NCBI RefSeq assembly: GCF_900110575.1
Contig: NZ_FOEF01000007.1
Coordinates: forward strand, 62,001 to 126,000
Origin: Amycolatopsis saalfeldensis
GTDB taxonomy: Bacteria; Actinomycetota; Actinomycetes; Mycobacteriales; Pseudonocardiaceae
Length of the DNA: 64,000 bases
Reading direction: 5' to 3'
Shown: positions 35,293 through 44,206 of the stretch, piece by piece
How positions within the stretch are numbered: position 1 is the first letter of the stretch
Layout: each line of letters begins with the position of its first letter
Position numbers and translations under genes: made by a program
The notes under the pieces: model-generated
What the model saw: the letters and a program-made list of their open reading frames with translations, nothing else
Databases searched by the model: none
Told to the model about the DNA's origin: nothing

Positions 35293-37236
35293 ATGGTTCA
35301 AAGGAGAACGACGACGAACGCGTGGAAGCCGTTGGAAGCGTTCTGGCCGGCTCGGGAGCTCCTTCGGGACAGTCACCGGCTGATTCCGGAAATCGAGAAC
35401 CGCTACCGGGAGGCGCACCCGAGCAACAAGGAGGCCGGCCGCGGCGACGTGCGGTCGTGGCGGGAAAGCGTCTACTCGCTGGCGTCCCTGCTGGACCGCC
35501 TCCGGCTGGACCAGGTCTGGATGTTCGTGGAGTACCGGGTCGCCCCGGAAATGAATCCGGTCGACGTCGTGCTGGCGGGCTGTCACCCGGATGGCGGCCT
35601 GAGCTACGCGGCGATAGAGCTGAAACAGTGGAGCCAAGCGGAACGCCCGCGGCCGGACATCGCGAACGGGCTGTGCGCGCAGTGCCGCCGAGCGGGGCCG
35701 GGGACCCTGTGCGAACAGTGTGCGCTCGACCGGATCTACATGGCCCCGTACGAGAAACACACGAAGCACCCGGCTGTTCAGGTGTACGAGAACATGCAGT
35801 CGCTCAAGGTGCATCACGCGATGTTCGATGACCGCTACGTGCGCCTCGCTGGTGCGTCGTACCTGCACAACCTCAAGGATCCGGAGTCCCAGTGGATCAG
35901 GAACGTCTCGCCCCGGCCCGGGATACCGACCTTCACGGCGCGCGTCCCTGGTGAGCTCGAGGAGTTCCTCAACGCGACCTTCAGTGCGGATTCGGGCGCC
36001 GGTGCCGCCGAAGCCTTGCTCAAGCGTCGTAGGACGAGTTCGCTGATCGACTCGGACGTCGGAGCGGTGGTGGCCGGGCACACGCGGTTCAGCCTGGTGG
36101 AGAACCAGCTGACCGTGGTCGAGAAGGTGGCCGAGGTGGCGGCCGGCCCGCCGAGCGCGGGCGCGAAGAAGGTGTTCGTCGTCAGCGGCCGTGCGGGGAG
36201 CGGGAAGTCCCTGGTCGGACTGACGCTACTGGGCTGGGCACTCAGTACCGGGCGCAAAGCCTGCTACGCCTCCGGCGGGGTGGCGTCCCGCGAGACGTTC
36301 AAACGCGCGGCACTGGGACGGCGCTCCGCCTTCGCCACCCTGAACAGCATCGCGGACAACCGGACGACGGACGAGCTGGACCTCATCCTGTGCGACGAGG
36401 CGCACCGGCTGACCGAGCGCCCGATGAAGGGCTCGTACTCCATGCGTCCCGGCGAATCCTCGGTCTCGGTGGTGGTGACGCGAGCGAAGGTGCCGGTGTT
36501 CTTCATCGACGGTGACCAGCGGTTGTTCTCCGACGAGGTCTGGTCTCCGGAAGCGCTCGTCCGCGAGGTGCAGGACCTCGGCGCCGAGGTCGTGCCGATC
36601 AGCTTGGACCGGGTTCTGCGGGCTGTCGGAAGTTCGACCTATGACACCTGGATCCAGCGGCTGCTCGCCGAAGACCCGCTTCCCTGGATGCCGGACGACG
36701 GGGCTGAGCCCGAGCCGTTCCAGCTCTGCTACACCGACAGCGCCGCGACCATGGAGCGCTTTCTCCTGGACAAGGAGCGCAAGAAGGAGAGCGCCCGCAT
36801 GGCCGCCGGGATCTGCTGGAAGTGGGAGGACCGGAGCGGCACGGACCCGGAAGTCGCCCCCGAACCGGGATGGGCGCGCCCATGGAACGCCGGCGACCAG
36901 CACGACACCCCCGGTGTGCCGAAACGGCGTTACTGGGCGACGGAAACGGGCGGTTTCGGCCAGATCGGCTGCGTCCACACCGCGCAGGGCCTCGAGTACG
37001 AGTGGGGCGGTGTGATCATGGGTCCTGACCTCGTCTGGAACGGAGCCGGCTGGCAAGTCCACCGCGAGCACGTGCTCAGCAAGGCCAGCCGGATCCGTGA
37101 GGACCACGACCTCGCGCTGGCGATCCGGAACGCATACGGGGTGCTGATGACCCGGTCGATCCGGGGCACGGTGCTCTACTCGGTCGACCCGGGTACCCGG
37201 AGGCTCTTCGCCGAACTGGGAGTGGAAAAGCTGTGA
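35293..37236 (+). CDS. PD-(D/E)XK nuclease / zinc-finger / SF1 helicase (DUF2075-type) protein
   Basis: A 647-residue multidomain protein. Residues 60-115 suggest a PD-(D/E)XK nuclease: Asp91 in NPVDVVLAG, then Glu109 and Lys111 in AIELKQW. A zinc-ribbon-like Cys128-x2-Cys131 and Cys140-x2-Cys143 follow. The ATPase has a Q-type VENQLTVVEKV, Walker A GRAGSGKS at 299-306, Walker B ILCDEAH at 366-371 and a C-terminal SF1 motif near AYGVLMTRSIRGTVLY. It resembles DUF2075/COG3410 proteins found in defence loci. AAAGGAG at 35300-35306 lies inside the frame after ATG 35293, so a downstream ACG start is possible. It stands alone among gene relics. Confidence 0.8.
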   Translation: MVQRRTTTNAWKPLEAFWPARELLRDSHRLIPEIENRYREAHPSNKEAGRGDVRSWRESVYSLASLLDRLRLDQVWMFVEYRVAPEMNPVDVVLAGCHPDGGLSYAAIELKQWSQAERPRPDIANGLCAQCRRAGPGTLCEQCALDRIYMAPYEKHTKHPAVQVYENMQSLKVHHAMFDDRYVRLAGASYLHNLKDPESQWIRNVSPRPGIPTFTARVPGELEEFLNATFSADSGAGAAEALLKRRRTSSLIDSDVGAVVAGHTRFSLVENQLTVVEKVAEVAAGPPSAGAKKVFVVSGRAGSGKSLVGLTLLGWALSTGRKACYASGGVASRETFKRAALGRRSAFATLNSIADNRTTDELDLILCDEAHRLTERPMKGSYSMRPGESSVSVVVTRAKVPVFFIDGDQRLFSDEVWSPEALVREVQDLGAEVVPISLDRVLRAVGSSTYDTWIQRLLAEDPLPWMPDDGAEPEPFQLCYTDSAATMERFLLDKERKKESARMAAGICWKWEDRSGTDPEVAPEPGWARPWNAGDQHDTPGVPKRRYWATETGGFGQIGCVHTAQGLEYEWGGVIMGPDLVWNGAGWQVHREHVLSKASRIREDHDLALAIRNAYGVLMTRSIRGTVLYSVDPGTRRLFAELGVEKL

Positions 37237-37416
37237 ACGTCGCGGACCGCCCGCGACGAGCCCCGGCGAACACACTCGGCTGCGACAACAGCGAAGACCA
37301 CCACATTCAGCATGACGACCGTGCCGCGGGCCGTCGCGAATCGGAGACACCGGGCCGGGATCACGCTCGGCACAGCCCACGCCCGGCCTTCGCGGAGCAC
37401 CGAGCGCAGGTCGCGA

Positions 37417-38310
37417 CTACAAGCGATCGAGCAGGCCGAAAATGGCTTCCCGCACGGCCTCGGGGCGTTCCTGGGGAATGAGGTGCCCGGTTTCGGGGAC
37501 CAGGACGTATTCCGCGGTCGGCGCGGCGTCAGCCAGTTCGCCGGCGACCCGGTTCCACAGTGGCCGGGTCTTGGCCATGCCCCGGTCGACCCGGCCGGCC
37601 TGGAGGTAGACCGTGGGTACCGGCGGGGTGCCGTTGGCCTGGATTCGCTTCATGACGGGCAGCGCGGCCATGAGGTGGGCGCATTCGCGGGAACCGGTGT
37701 GCATCGCCCGATGGCAGGCGTAGTCCCGCAGCAGAATGTCGATGTCGTCGTTGCTGATGTCGGGCGAGAGGCCCTTCGGGACCGCAATGCGCCGTTTGAG
37801 GTTCTTGCCGGTGAACCGGAACGCGAAAGCCAGTACCCGAAACGAAAGCGCGGTGACCTTGACGAGCTTCTCGGTGAAGTACTCGGCGATGGTTCCGTCC
37901 ACAAAGGCCATCGCCGCGACCCGATCCGGGTGGCGGTCGGCGAAGAGGCGGATGATCGGCCCGCCCCAGCTGTGCCCGGCCAGCACCACGGGCGCGGTTT
38001 CCCCGAGCTGGTCCAGCAACGCGGTCAGGTCGTCGACGATGCGCGCCAGCGTGCGGTCGGCGGGGTCGTCGTCGCTGCCGCCGTAGCCGGCGCGGTCGTA
38101 GGACAGGGTCCGGGCGCGGGTGCCGATCTCGCGCTGGGTGTGCGTCCATTCGGCCGCCGGCCCGCTCATCCCGGCCTCGAACAGGACGAGGGGGCCGTCG
38201 CCGGCGCCGCCGGTGACGGTGCGCAGGCGGCGGCCGTCGGGCAGCCGCACGAAGCTCTCGCTCAGCCCCGCGCCGGGATCGAGGGTGGTCGGTACCTGAT
38301 GGTCGGGCAT
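37417..38310 (-). CDS. alpha/beta hydrolase
   Basis: A 297-residue alpha/beta hydrolase. The nucleophile elbow is GHSWGG, the acid is likely in the VDRG region after YLQAG, and the His is in PETGHLIPQERPEAV. It has a helical lid near AFAFRFTGKNLKRRI. The ATG 38310 is 10 bp beyond the stop of the amidase gene and both follow a TetR gene, so all three form one operon. The cognate substrate is not evident; an ester or amide is likely given the amidase partner. Confidence 0.87.
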   Translation of the reverse strand: MPDHQVPTTLDPGAGLSESFVRLPDGRRLRTVTGGAGDGPLVLFEAGMSGPAAEWTHTQREIGTRARTLSYDRAGYGGSDDDPADRTLARIVDDLTALLDQLGETAPVVLAGHSWGGPIIRLFADRHPDRVAAMAFVDGTIAEYFTEKLVKVTALSFRVLAFAFRFTGKNLKRRIAVPKGLSPDISNDDIDILLRDYACHRAMHTGSRECAHLMAALPVMKRIQANGTPPVPTVYLQAGRVDRGMAKTRPLWNRVAGELADAAPTAEYVLVPETGHLIPQERPEAVREAIFGLLDRL

Positions 38311-38320
38311 GGGCCGTCCT

Positions 38321-39748
38321 CTAGTCGCGCCAGCACGGCGGATGGACATCGGTGTGGGGTCCGGCGGATTCGAGCGCGGCGGCCAGCGCGAGCAACCGCG
38401 CGTCCTGCCGCTGGTGTCCCACGAGCTGGAACCCGTGTGGCATCCCGTTTTCGTCGAGGTGCGAAGGCATCGCGACGGCCGGCACCCCGGTGAAGTTGGC
38501 CCATGGGGTGTGGCAGGACCAGGCCAGCATCCGGTCCACCACGTGGTCCGGGCCTTGCGCGTCGTAGTGCCCGAACGGGACCGGCGGGCCGTTCGTGGTG
38601 GGGGTGAGGGCGAAGTCGAACTCCGCCAGCGCCGCCAGCAGGGTGCTCGAGTAGCGGGCCAGGGTGTTCTGGAACACGACGGTGTCGGTGCCGCTCAGCC
38701 GTTCGCCGACCGACAGCAGATGAGTGTTGTGCGGAGTCAGCAGATCCCGGCTCCCCGGCGGCAGCATCGTCCGGACGGCGGTCGCGATCGAGGCGCCGAA
38801 CATGTGCAGGACCGCTTGCCGGGTCGCGGCGTCGAAGCGCGCCGGGATACCGATTTCTTCGACCTGGTGTCCCTGCGCGCGCAGGAGTCCGGCCGCGTGC
38901 CGGGCGGCACGCACCGCTTCGGGATGGGCCTCGACACCGTCGACCCCGGTCTCGGTCCACATCGCGATCCGCAGCGGGCGGCCGGGTGGCTGGGCCACGG
39001 CGTCGGTGAAGCTTCCCCCGCTGTCCCAGCCGTACAGGTCGCCGGGATGCGCGTGGCCGATGACATCGAGCATCAGCGCGGCGTCTTCGACCGTCCGCGC
39101 GATCGGCCCGTCGACCCCGGCGGAGAAGTAGGTGGTCGCGGGCGCCATGCTCACCAGGCCCCGGCTCGGTTTCACGCCGACGAGGTGGCAGGCCGCGGCG
39201 GGAGTGCGGATCGAGCCGGCGCCGTCACTGCCGTGCGCGAGCGGGAGCAGGCCCGCGGCCACTGCGGTCGCCGCGCCGCCGCTGGAGCCGCTCGAATAGT
39301 GGCCCGCCGCGTACGGCGTCGCCGAGGGCCGGGCAGTCACCTTGTTCTCGGTATAACAGGCGCTGCCGAGTTCGGGCGTGTTGGTCTTGCCCAGCAAGAC
39401 GATTCCGGACTCGCGCAGCAACCGCACGGTCCAGCAATCGGCTTCCGGCACGTAGCCGGCCATGGCGGCCGAGCCAAGCGTGGTCCGCACACCCGCGGTC
39501 GCGGACAAATCCTTGATGCCGAAGGGAAGGCCGAGCAACGGCCGGGTCTGCCCGGCCGCCAGCTCGGCGTCCGCGCGATCGGCGTCCTCCAGCGCGGACT
39601 CCGCGGTGAGCGTGACGAACGCGCCGAGCTCACCGTCGAGACGGCCGATCCGGTCCAGGTAGTGCGCGGTCAGCTCACGGGAGCTGAACTCGCGGCGGCG
39701 CAGGGCCGCCAGCTGCGCGGCGGCCGGCAGTTCATGCAGTTCGGTCAC
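38321..39748 (-). CDS. Amidase signature family amidase
   Basis: A 475-residue amidase-signature enzyme. The catalytic triad is visible: Lys in FGIKDLS, cis-Ser in the SSGSSGGAAT block and the nucleophilic Ser in GSDGAGSIRTPAA. It hydrolyses amides to carboxylates and ammonia. The GTG start at 39748 overlaps the TetR stop (GTGA). Upstream in-frame sequence to 39877 is antisense to tetR and unrelated. Local control by that TetR is likely. Confidence 0.92.
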   Translation of the reverse strand: MTELHELPAAAQLAALRRREFSSRELTAHYLDRIGRLDGELGAFVTLTAESALEDADRADAELAAGQTRPLLGLPFGIKDLSATAGVRTTLGSAAMAGYVPEADCWTVRLLRESGIVLLGKTNTPELGSACYTENKVTARPSATPYAAGHYSSGSSGGAATAVAAGLLPLAHGSDGAGSIRTPAAACHLVGVKPSRGLVSMAPATTYFSAGVDGPIARTVEDAALMLDVIGHAHPGDLYGWDSGGSFTDAVAQPPGRPLRIAMWTETGVDGVEAHPEAVRAARHAAGLLRAQGHQVEEIGIPARFDAATRQAVLHMFGASIATAVRTMLPPGSRDLLTPHNTHLLSVGERLSGTDTVVFQNTLARYSSTLLAALAEFDFALTPTTNGPPVPFGHYDAQGPDHVVDRMLAWSCHTPWANFTGVPAVAMPSHLDENGMPHGFQLVGHQRQDARLLALAAALESAGPHTDVHPPCWRD

Positions 39749-40335
39749 TCGCCGGTCCCCCGTCCCTCGACCAGCACGCGGTGCACCGAGCCGGCGATGA
39801 GGTCCAGCTCGCCGGGCAGCAACGGCTCTCGCAGGAAAATGTGATTGTGCATCACGGGCCCTTCCAGGAGGTCGCACACCAGGCCGAGGGTTCGGTCGAA
39901 GTCGGCGCCCGCGCTGATCTCGCCGCGTTCCACCGCCCGCCGCAACGCCTGTGCCAAAGCCTGGGTGGCGCGCTTGGATTCGGTGTGGTGGAGGTCGCCG
40001 GCCGCCGGATCACGGCGGACGTCCGCGAGCCAGGCGACGATCGCGGACGCCGGCGCCGAGGACCACCGGGCTTCGAGCGTGTCGAGCGCCGCGCGCAGAT
40101 CGCTGAGCAGCGAGCCGGTGTCCGCCTCGGCCAGCGGGGCCTGATACGCGGCGACCGCGGCCGTGACCAGCTCCGCCTTACTCGCCCATCGCCGGTAGAT
40201 GTCGCTGCGATGCGCGTTCGCTTCGACGGCGATCTTCGCGATGGTCAGCTCGTCGTATCCGTTCGCCAGCAGCAGCGACCACGCGGCGGCGAGCAGCCGC
40301 GCCTCCAGATCCGGATCGCGTGGGCGTCCCGCCAT
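39745..40335 (-). CDS. TetR family transcriptional regulator
   Basis: A 196-residue TetR repressor with an N-terminal HTH (LLLANGYDELTIAKIAVEAN, then AHRSDIYRRWASKAELV) and a TetR_C_16-like helical ligand domain. It is the first gene of a three-gene operon with the amidase and hydrolase, so it probably autoregulates the operon. The sequence just upstream contains CTGT-N6-ACAG, which could be a half-conserved operator but is weak. Confidence 0.9.
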   Translation of the reverse strand: MAGRPRDPDLEARLLAAAWSLLLANGYDELTIAKIAVEANAHRSDIYRRWASKAELVTAAVAAYQAPLAEADTGSLLSDLRAALDTLEARWSSAPASAIVAWLADVRRDPAAGDLHHTESKRATQALAQALRRAVERGEISAGADFDRTLGLVCDLLEGPVMHNHIFLREPLLPGELDLIAGSVHRVLVEGRGTGE

Positions 40336-40421
40336 GGCTCCTCCCGCATTTCGCTACAGGCTGTCGCCAAACAGTAGGCCGCCCGGCGGCGCCGGGCAAG
40401 GGGCTCCGGCCGGACCACGCG

Positions 40422-41210
40422 TCAACGCGGACCGGCCGGGAACACCCGCGACGGGCCGCCGGCCAGGGAGCGGCAGATGCCGCGCGCCGCGGCCATCACC
40501 AAGGGGGCCAGGGCTCCCGGTTGTGCGCTGTCGGCGCGGACCACAAGGGACACTGCTGCCGTGACCGTGCCGTCGGCGGCGAAGACCGGGGCGCCGACCG
40601 AAAGGGCGTCGACGGTGACCTGGCCGTCGCTGACCGAGTAGCCGTGCTTGCGGACGTCGGCGAGGATGCGGCGGAGGCGGGCGGGGTCGCAGACGGTTTT
40701 CGGGGTGTAGCCGTGCAGGGGCGCGCCGAGCACCTCCTCCTGCACGGCCGCGGGGGCGTGGGCCAGCAGCACGAGCCCGACCCCGGTGGCGTGCAGGGCG
40801 AACCGGCCGCCGACGCGGGTCCAGACCGGGACGGCGCCGCGCCCGGCGAGGCGTTCGAGGAACACCACCTCCAGGCCCTCGCGCACGGCGAGCTGCACGT
40901 TTTCGTGCGTGACCTCGTACAGGTCCTCGAGGAACGGCATCGCCGCGTCGCGCAGGCCGAGCCCGCGCGGGGCGAGCGACGCGACCTCCCACAGCCGCAA
41001 CCCGATGCGGTAACGGCCGGCCGCGTCGCGTTCCAGGGCGCCCCATTCGACCAGCTCGGCCGCCCGCCGGTGCGCGGTGGCCAGCGAAACCCCCGAGCGC
41101 CGGGCCAGCTCGCTGAGGCTGAGGTCCGCGGCGTCCGGCGTGAACGCCTCGAGCAGCGCCAGCACCTTGCTGGTCACGGAGCTGCCCGCCGCCTCGCCTT
41201 GCCGGGTCAT
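40422..41210 (-). CDS. IclR family transcriptional regulator
   Basis: A 262-residue IclR-type regulator. The winged HTH occupies about residues 10-70 (LALLEAFTPDAADLSLSELA, then RRSGVSLATAHRRAAELVEW) and the C-terminal effector domain has HENVQLAVREGLEVVFLERL and VDALSVGAPVFAADG. It lies 21 bp downstream of the reductase gene on the same strand, so it is the last gene of the Rieske oxygenase operon and probably controls it, perhaps with the divergent MarR. Confidence 0.92.
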   Translation of the reverse strand: MTRQGEAAGSSVTSKVLALLEAFTPDAADLSLSELARRSGVSLATAHRRAAELVEWGALERDAAGRYRIGLRLWEVASLAPRGLGLRDAAMPFLEDLYEVTHENVQLAVREGLEVVFLERLAGRGAVPVWTRVGGRFALHATGVGLVLLAHAPAAVQEEVLGAPLHGYTPKTVCDPARLRRILADVRKHGYSVSDGQVTVDALSVGAPVFAADGTVTAAVSLVVRADSAQPGALAPLVMAAARGICRSLAGGPSRVFPAGPR

Positions 41211-41231
41211 GGCCTCACGCTACCCGCGGCT

Positions 41232-42185
41232 TCACAGATCCAGAATCAGTCGCGCGCCGGCGCAGCGCGACACGCAGATCATCATCACGTCCCCCGCCTC
41301 GCGTTCCGCGGTGGTGAGCACGGAGTCGCGATGGTCCGGCACGCCTTCGAGCACGCCGGTCTCGCACGTGCCGCACGTCCCTTCCCGGCAGGAGGACAAC
41401 ACGGGCACGCCGGACTCCTCGAGCACCGACAGGATCGAGCGGTCCGCCGGTACCCCCAGCGTCCGGCCCGACTGGGCGAGCTCGACCTCGAACGCGTCGC
41501 GCGGGCCGGTGTCGGGTTGCGCGGTGAACCGCTCAACGTGCAGCAAATCGGGCGCACACCGCTGCTCGACGGCCGCCAGCAGTGGTTCCGGGCCGCAGCA
41601 GTAGACGGCCGCGCCCGGTGTGGCCGCCAGCGCCGCGTCGAGGTCGAGCGGCCCGCGTTCGTCCTGCGGCACGAGCTCGACGCGGTCGCCGTAGCGTTCG
41701 CGCAGTTCCGCGGCGAAGGCCATCGACGCCCGGGTGCGCCCGCCGTAGAGCAGCCGCCACCCGGCCCCCGCCGCCTCCGCCGCGGCGAGCATCGGCACCA
41801 GCGGCGTGATGCCGATGCCGCCCGCCACGAACAGGTAGCGCGGCGAAGGCACCAGTTCGAAGTGGTTGCGCGGTCCGCGCACGCGCAGCCGCTCACCGCC
41901 GGCCAGGCCGTGGACGTGCGCCGAGCCCCCTCGCCCGGCCGGCTCGCGCAGCACGGCCACCTGCAGCACCGACCGGTCGGCCGGATCACCGCACAGCGAG
42001 TACTGCCGCACGAGATCCGGGCCCAGCACCAGGTCCACGTGCGCGCCCGGCTCCCACGCCGGCAGGGCCGCGCCGTCCGGGTGACGCAGGGTCAGCCGGA
42101 CGACGCCCTCGGCCAGCCGTTCCGGGGCCGCCGGCACGACGTCGAACCCCCGGTCGAACTCCAGCTCGGTGGCCAGGGCGCTCAT
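41232..42185 (-). CDS. PDR/VanB-type oxygenase reductase (FMN/NAD, 2Fe-2S)
   Basis: A 317-residue phthalate-dioxygenase-reductase-like protein. The flavin-binding region is RQYSLCGDP, the NAD domain has GGIGITPLVPML and YCCGPEPLL, and a C-terminal plant-type 2Fe-2S domain has C-x4-C-x2-C (CREGTCGTC) and a fourth Cys in MMICVSRC. It passes electrons from NADH to the Rieske oxygenase encoded upstream. ATG 42185 overlaps the stop of the small gene at 42182. This is the usual partner of VanA-like oxygenases. Confidence 0.93.
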   Translation of the reverse strand: MSALATELEFDRGFDVVPAAPERLAEGVVRLTLRHPDGAALPAWEPGAHVDLVLGPDLVRQYSLCGDPADRSVLQVAVLREPAGRGGSAHVHGLAGGERLRVRGPRNHFELVPSPRYLFVAGGIGITPLVPMLAAAEAAGAGWRLLYGGRTRASMAFAAELRERYGDRVELVPQDERGPLDLDAALAATPGAAVYCCGPEPLLAAVEQRCAPDLLHVERFTAQPDTGPRDAFEVELAQSGRTLGVPADRSILSVLEESGVPVLSSCREGTCGTCETGVLEGVPDHRDSVLTTAEREAGDVMMICVSRCAGARLILDL

Positions 42186-42358
42186 CGCCTCCCCCCGTGC
42201 CCGGCGGGGTGGGCCAGCAGCCAGTCCCACAGCTCGACCGGGTCCTGCGACTCGTGCTCGGCCCCGCAGGGGCACACGCCGACGAGCACGTCGGTGCCGA
42301 GCTTCCAGTGGATGCGCACCACGTTCTCGCCCCGCAGCATCGCCACGCGCTCGCTCAT
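42182..42358 (-). CDS. Small conserved-looking protein between oxygenase and reductase genes
   Basis: A 58-residue ORF (start ATG 42358, stop at 42182) that fits exactly between the oxygenase and reductase genes, overlapping both by 4 bp. The sequence is MSERVAMLRGENVVRIHWKL, then a VGVCPCGAEHESQDPVEL block and WDWLLAHPAGH. The Cys-Pro-Cys and the nearby His could hold a metal. Its tight coupling on both sides makes it very likely a real gene. I do not recognise a family. Confidence 0.7.
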   Translation of the reverse strand: MSERVAMLRGENVVRIHWKLGTDVLVGVCPCGAEHESQDPVELWDWLLAHPAGHGGRR

Positions 42359-43404
42359 GACGGCACGACCTGCGCGCCCTCACCGGCCGCCAGCCTCTTG
42401 AGGATGCGGCGCGCGGCCAGCCCGCCGGTGTCGATGTTGACCGAAAGCTCCTGGTACCCCTCGGGTTCCGCCTCGATGACGCGTTCGAGGACGTCGAGCG
42501 CCCGCACGTCCTGGAGCACGACCGTGCGGTTGTTCTCGGCGAGGAAATCGGACACACCGGTGTCGTCGAGCGCGAAATCCCTTGCCACGGCCCAGAAGTC
42601 GTGGGTGCTGTGCTCGGTCTCCGGCGTGATCGCGTAGACGACCTCGACGTGGAAGCCGTCCGGGTCCGTGCCGTCGGCATTCGGCACCACGCCGACCGGC
42701 GCGATGCGGCTGTGCAGCAGGTACAGGCACGGCGGGTGGTACTCGATGTCCTGCCAGCGCGTGATCCGGCCTTCGATGCCGGTGGACTTCGCGTAGAACG
42801 ACGGGCACTCCGCGTCGGCCATGTGGCGGCTGACGTAGATGATGCCGCGGTCCTCGTCGACCTCCGTGGTGATCGGCGTGTTCGCGACCTCCGGCGTGCC
42901 GATGTAGCCGCCGTGCAGGTAGGTCTCGTGCGAGAGGTCGAGCAGGTTGTCCACGAGCAGCTCGTAGCGCGCGGCGAGCGGTTCCATGCCGCTCACGGTG
43001 GTGCAGGCCGGGTCCGCGAGCCACGGCGCGCGCGGGATCGTGGCCGCGTCGGCCGGCTCGCGCTCGCCGATCCAGACCCACACGAAGGAGTCCTGCTCCA
43101 CCACCGGGTACGAGGGAACCCTTGCGGTGCGCGGGATCCGGGCCTGGCCGGGGACGAACACGCACGAACCCCCGCTGTCGTAGGTGAAGCCGTGGTAGCC
43201 GCAGACGATCTTGTCACCGTCGAGCCGGCTCTCCGAGAGCGGGTAGCGGCGGTGCACGCAGCGGTCGGCCAGCGCGACGACGTCGCCGGATTCGGTGCGG
43301 TAGAAGACGATCGGCTCGCCGAGCACGGTACGGGAGAACAGCTCCCGGCCTATCTCGCGGCCGTATGCGGCGACGTACCACTGGTTTCGGGCGAACGCTG
43401 CCAT
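42355..43404 (-). CDS. Rieske non-heme iron oxygenase, large subunit (VanA-like)
   Basis: A 349-residue Rieske oxygenase. The 2Fe-2S ligands are Cys49, His51 (CVH) and Cys68, His71 (CGYH). The mononuclear iron site has His159 and His164 in NLLDLSHETYLH and a likely Asp near VVLQDVRALD. The length and sequence pattern match vanillate O-demethylase and other demethylating or hydroxylating oxygenases of aromatic acids. With the reductase at 41232 it forms a two-component system. Divergent from a MarR gene. Confidence 0.92.
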   Translation of the reverse strand: MAAFARNQWYVAAYGREIGRELFSRTVLGEPIVFYRTESGDVVALADRCVHRRYPLSESRLDGDKIVCGYHGFTYDSGGSCVFVPGQARIPRTARVPSYPVVEQDSFVWVWIGEREPADAATIPRAPWLADPACTTVSGMEPLAARYELLVDNLLDLSHETYLHGGYIGTPEVANTPITTEVDEDRGIIYVSRHMADAECPSFYAKSTGIEGRITRWQDIEYHPPCLYLLHSRIAPVGVVPNADGTDPDGFHVEVVYAITPETEHSTHDFWAVARDFALDDTGVSDFLAENNRTVVLQDVRALDVLERVIEAEPEGYQELSVNIDTGGLAARRILKRLAAGEGAQVVPS

Positions 43405-43595
43405 CGACGCCTCAGAGCTCCTTCGGTCGGGGTCGGCTTCTGCAAGCTCTCACCCGCGGCGCGCCGGGGACCATCCGGGTTTTCACCCACTGAAAGACTC
43501 TCCTCGTCACGAAATCGCCTCTTCCCACGGCGCGGGGGGCGGACGTACAGTCGGCGGCATCGTTATTTCGGGTACCAGAACGTACGGGGACCAAA

Positions 43596-44069
43596 ATGAC
43601 CACCAACGACACCGAGACCTTCGACGAACTGGGCCCGGAAGCGGGGCTCGGCGAGGTCCTGCTGGCTCTGGGCGGGCGCTTGACCCGGCTCCAGACGGAG
43701 CTGCTCGCCGGGCTCGAACTGCCGCTGACCATCCGGCAGTACCGGATCCTGTCGAGGGTCGGGAGCGGCCACACGTCGCTCACGGCGCTGTGCAAGCTCG
43801 CGCACCGCAACCCGTCGACGATGTCCGAAAGCGTCGACAAGATGGTGAACCAGGACCTGCTCTCGCGCCGCCCCTCGGCCACGAGCCGGCGCACGATGCA
43901 GCTCGAGCTCACCGCCAAGGGCGTCACCGCGCGGGACAGCGCCCGGCGCGCCCTCGACAAGTTCGCGGCCGAGCTGACCGCGGGCCTCGCCCCCGGGATG
44001 CGCGACCAGTTGCTGCCCGCGCTCTCGCAGCTCTACTTCGCCGTCCAGGGCAACCTCGACGACCGGTAG
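43596..44069 (+). CDS. MarR family transcriptional regulator
   Basis: A 157-residue MarR protein. The winged HTH spans roughly residues 48-100 (LTIRQYRILSRVGSGHTSL, then HRNPSTMSESVDKMV and RRPSATSRRTMQLELT). It is divergent from the Rieske oxygenase gene, with 191 bp between them, and precedes the MFS gene by 137 bp, so it probably represses one or both. The intergenic region has GTAC-N6-GTAC near 43572-43585 but no convincing palindrome. Confidence 0.9.
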   Translation: MTTNDTETFDELGPEAGLGEVLLALGGRLTRLQTELLAGLELPLTIRQYRILSRVGSGHTSLTALCKLAHRNPSTMSESVDKMVNQDLLSRRPSATSRRTMQLELTAKGVTARDSARRALDKFAAELTAGLAPGMRDQLLPALSQLYFAVQGNLDDR

Positions 44070-44130
44070 GCGCACCGGCTCGCCGATGGTTTACGGCCAA
44101 CGGGTTCCGCCCCCGCGCGACCAGTGAGCC

Positions 44131-44191
44131 GAGCCGCTGGGTTTTTCCGAGCCACTGGGTTTTTCCAAGCCACTGGGTTTTTCCAAGCCAC
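44131..44191. repeat. Three 18-bp tandem repeats ahead of the MFS gene
   Basis: Three consecutive 18-bp copies, GAGCC(G/A)CTGGGTTTTTCC or AAGCCACTGGGTTTTTCC, at 44131-44148, 44149-44166 and 44167-44184. A partial fourth copy, AAGCCAC, ends at 44191. The Shine-Dalgarno AAGGAGGTG begins at 44192. The T-rich block GTTTTT stands out in this GC-rich DNA. Confidence 0.85.
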
Positions 44192-44206
44192 AAGGAGGTG
44201 GCCCAC

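Noticed and set aside
40340-40385. Operator for the TetR gene at 39745 (CTGT-N6-ACAG)
   Set aside because: Arms of four bases are too short to stand out from chance.
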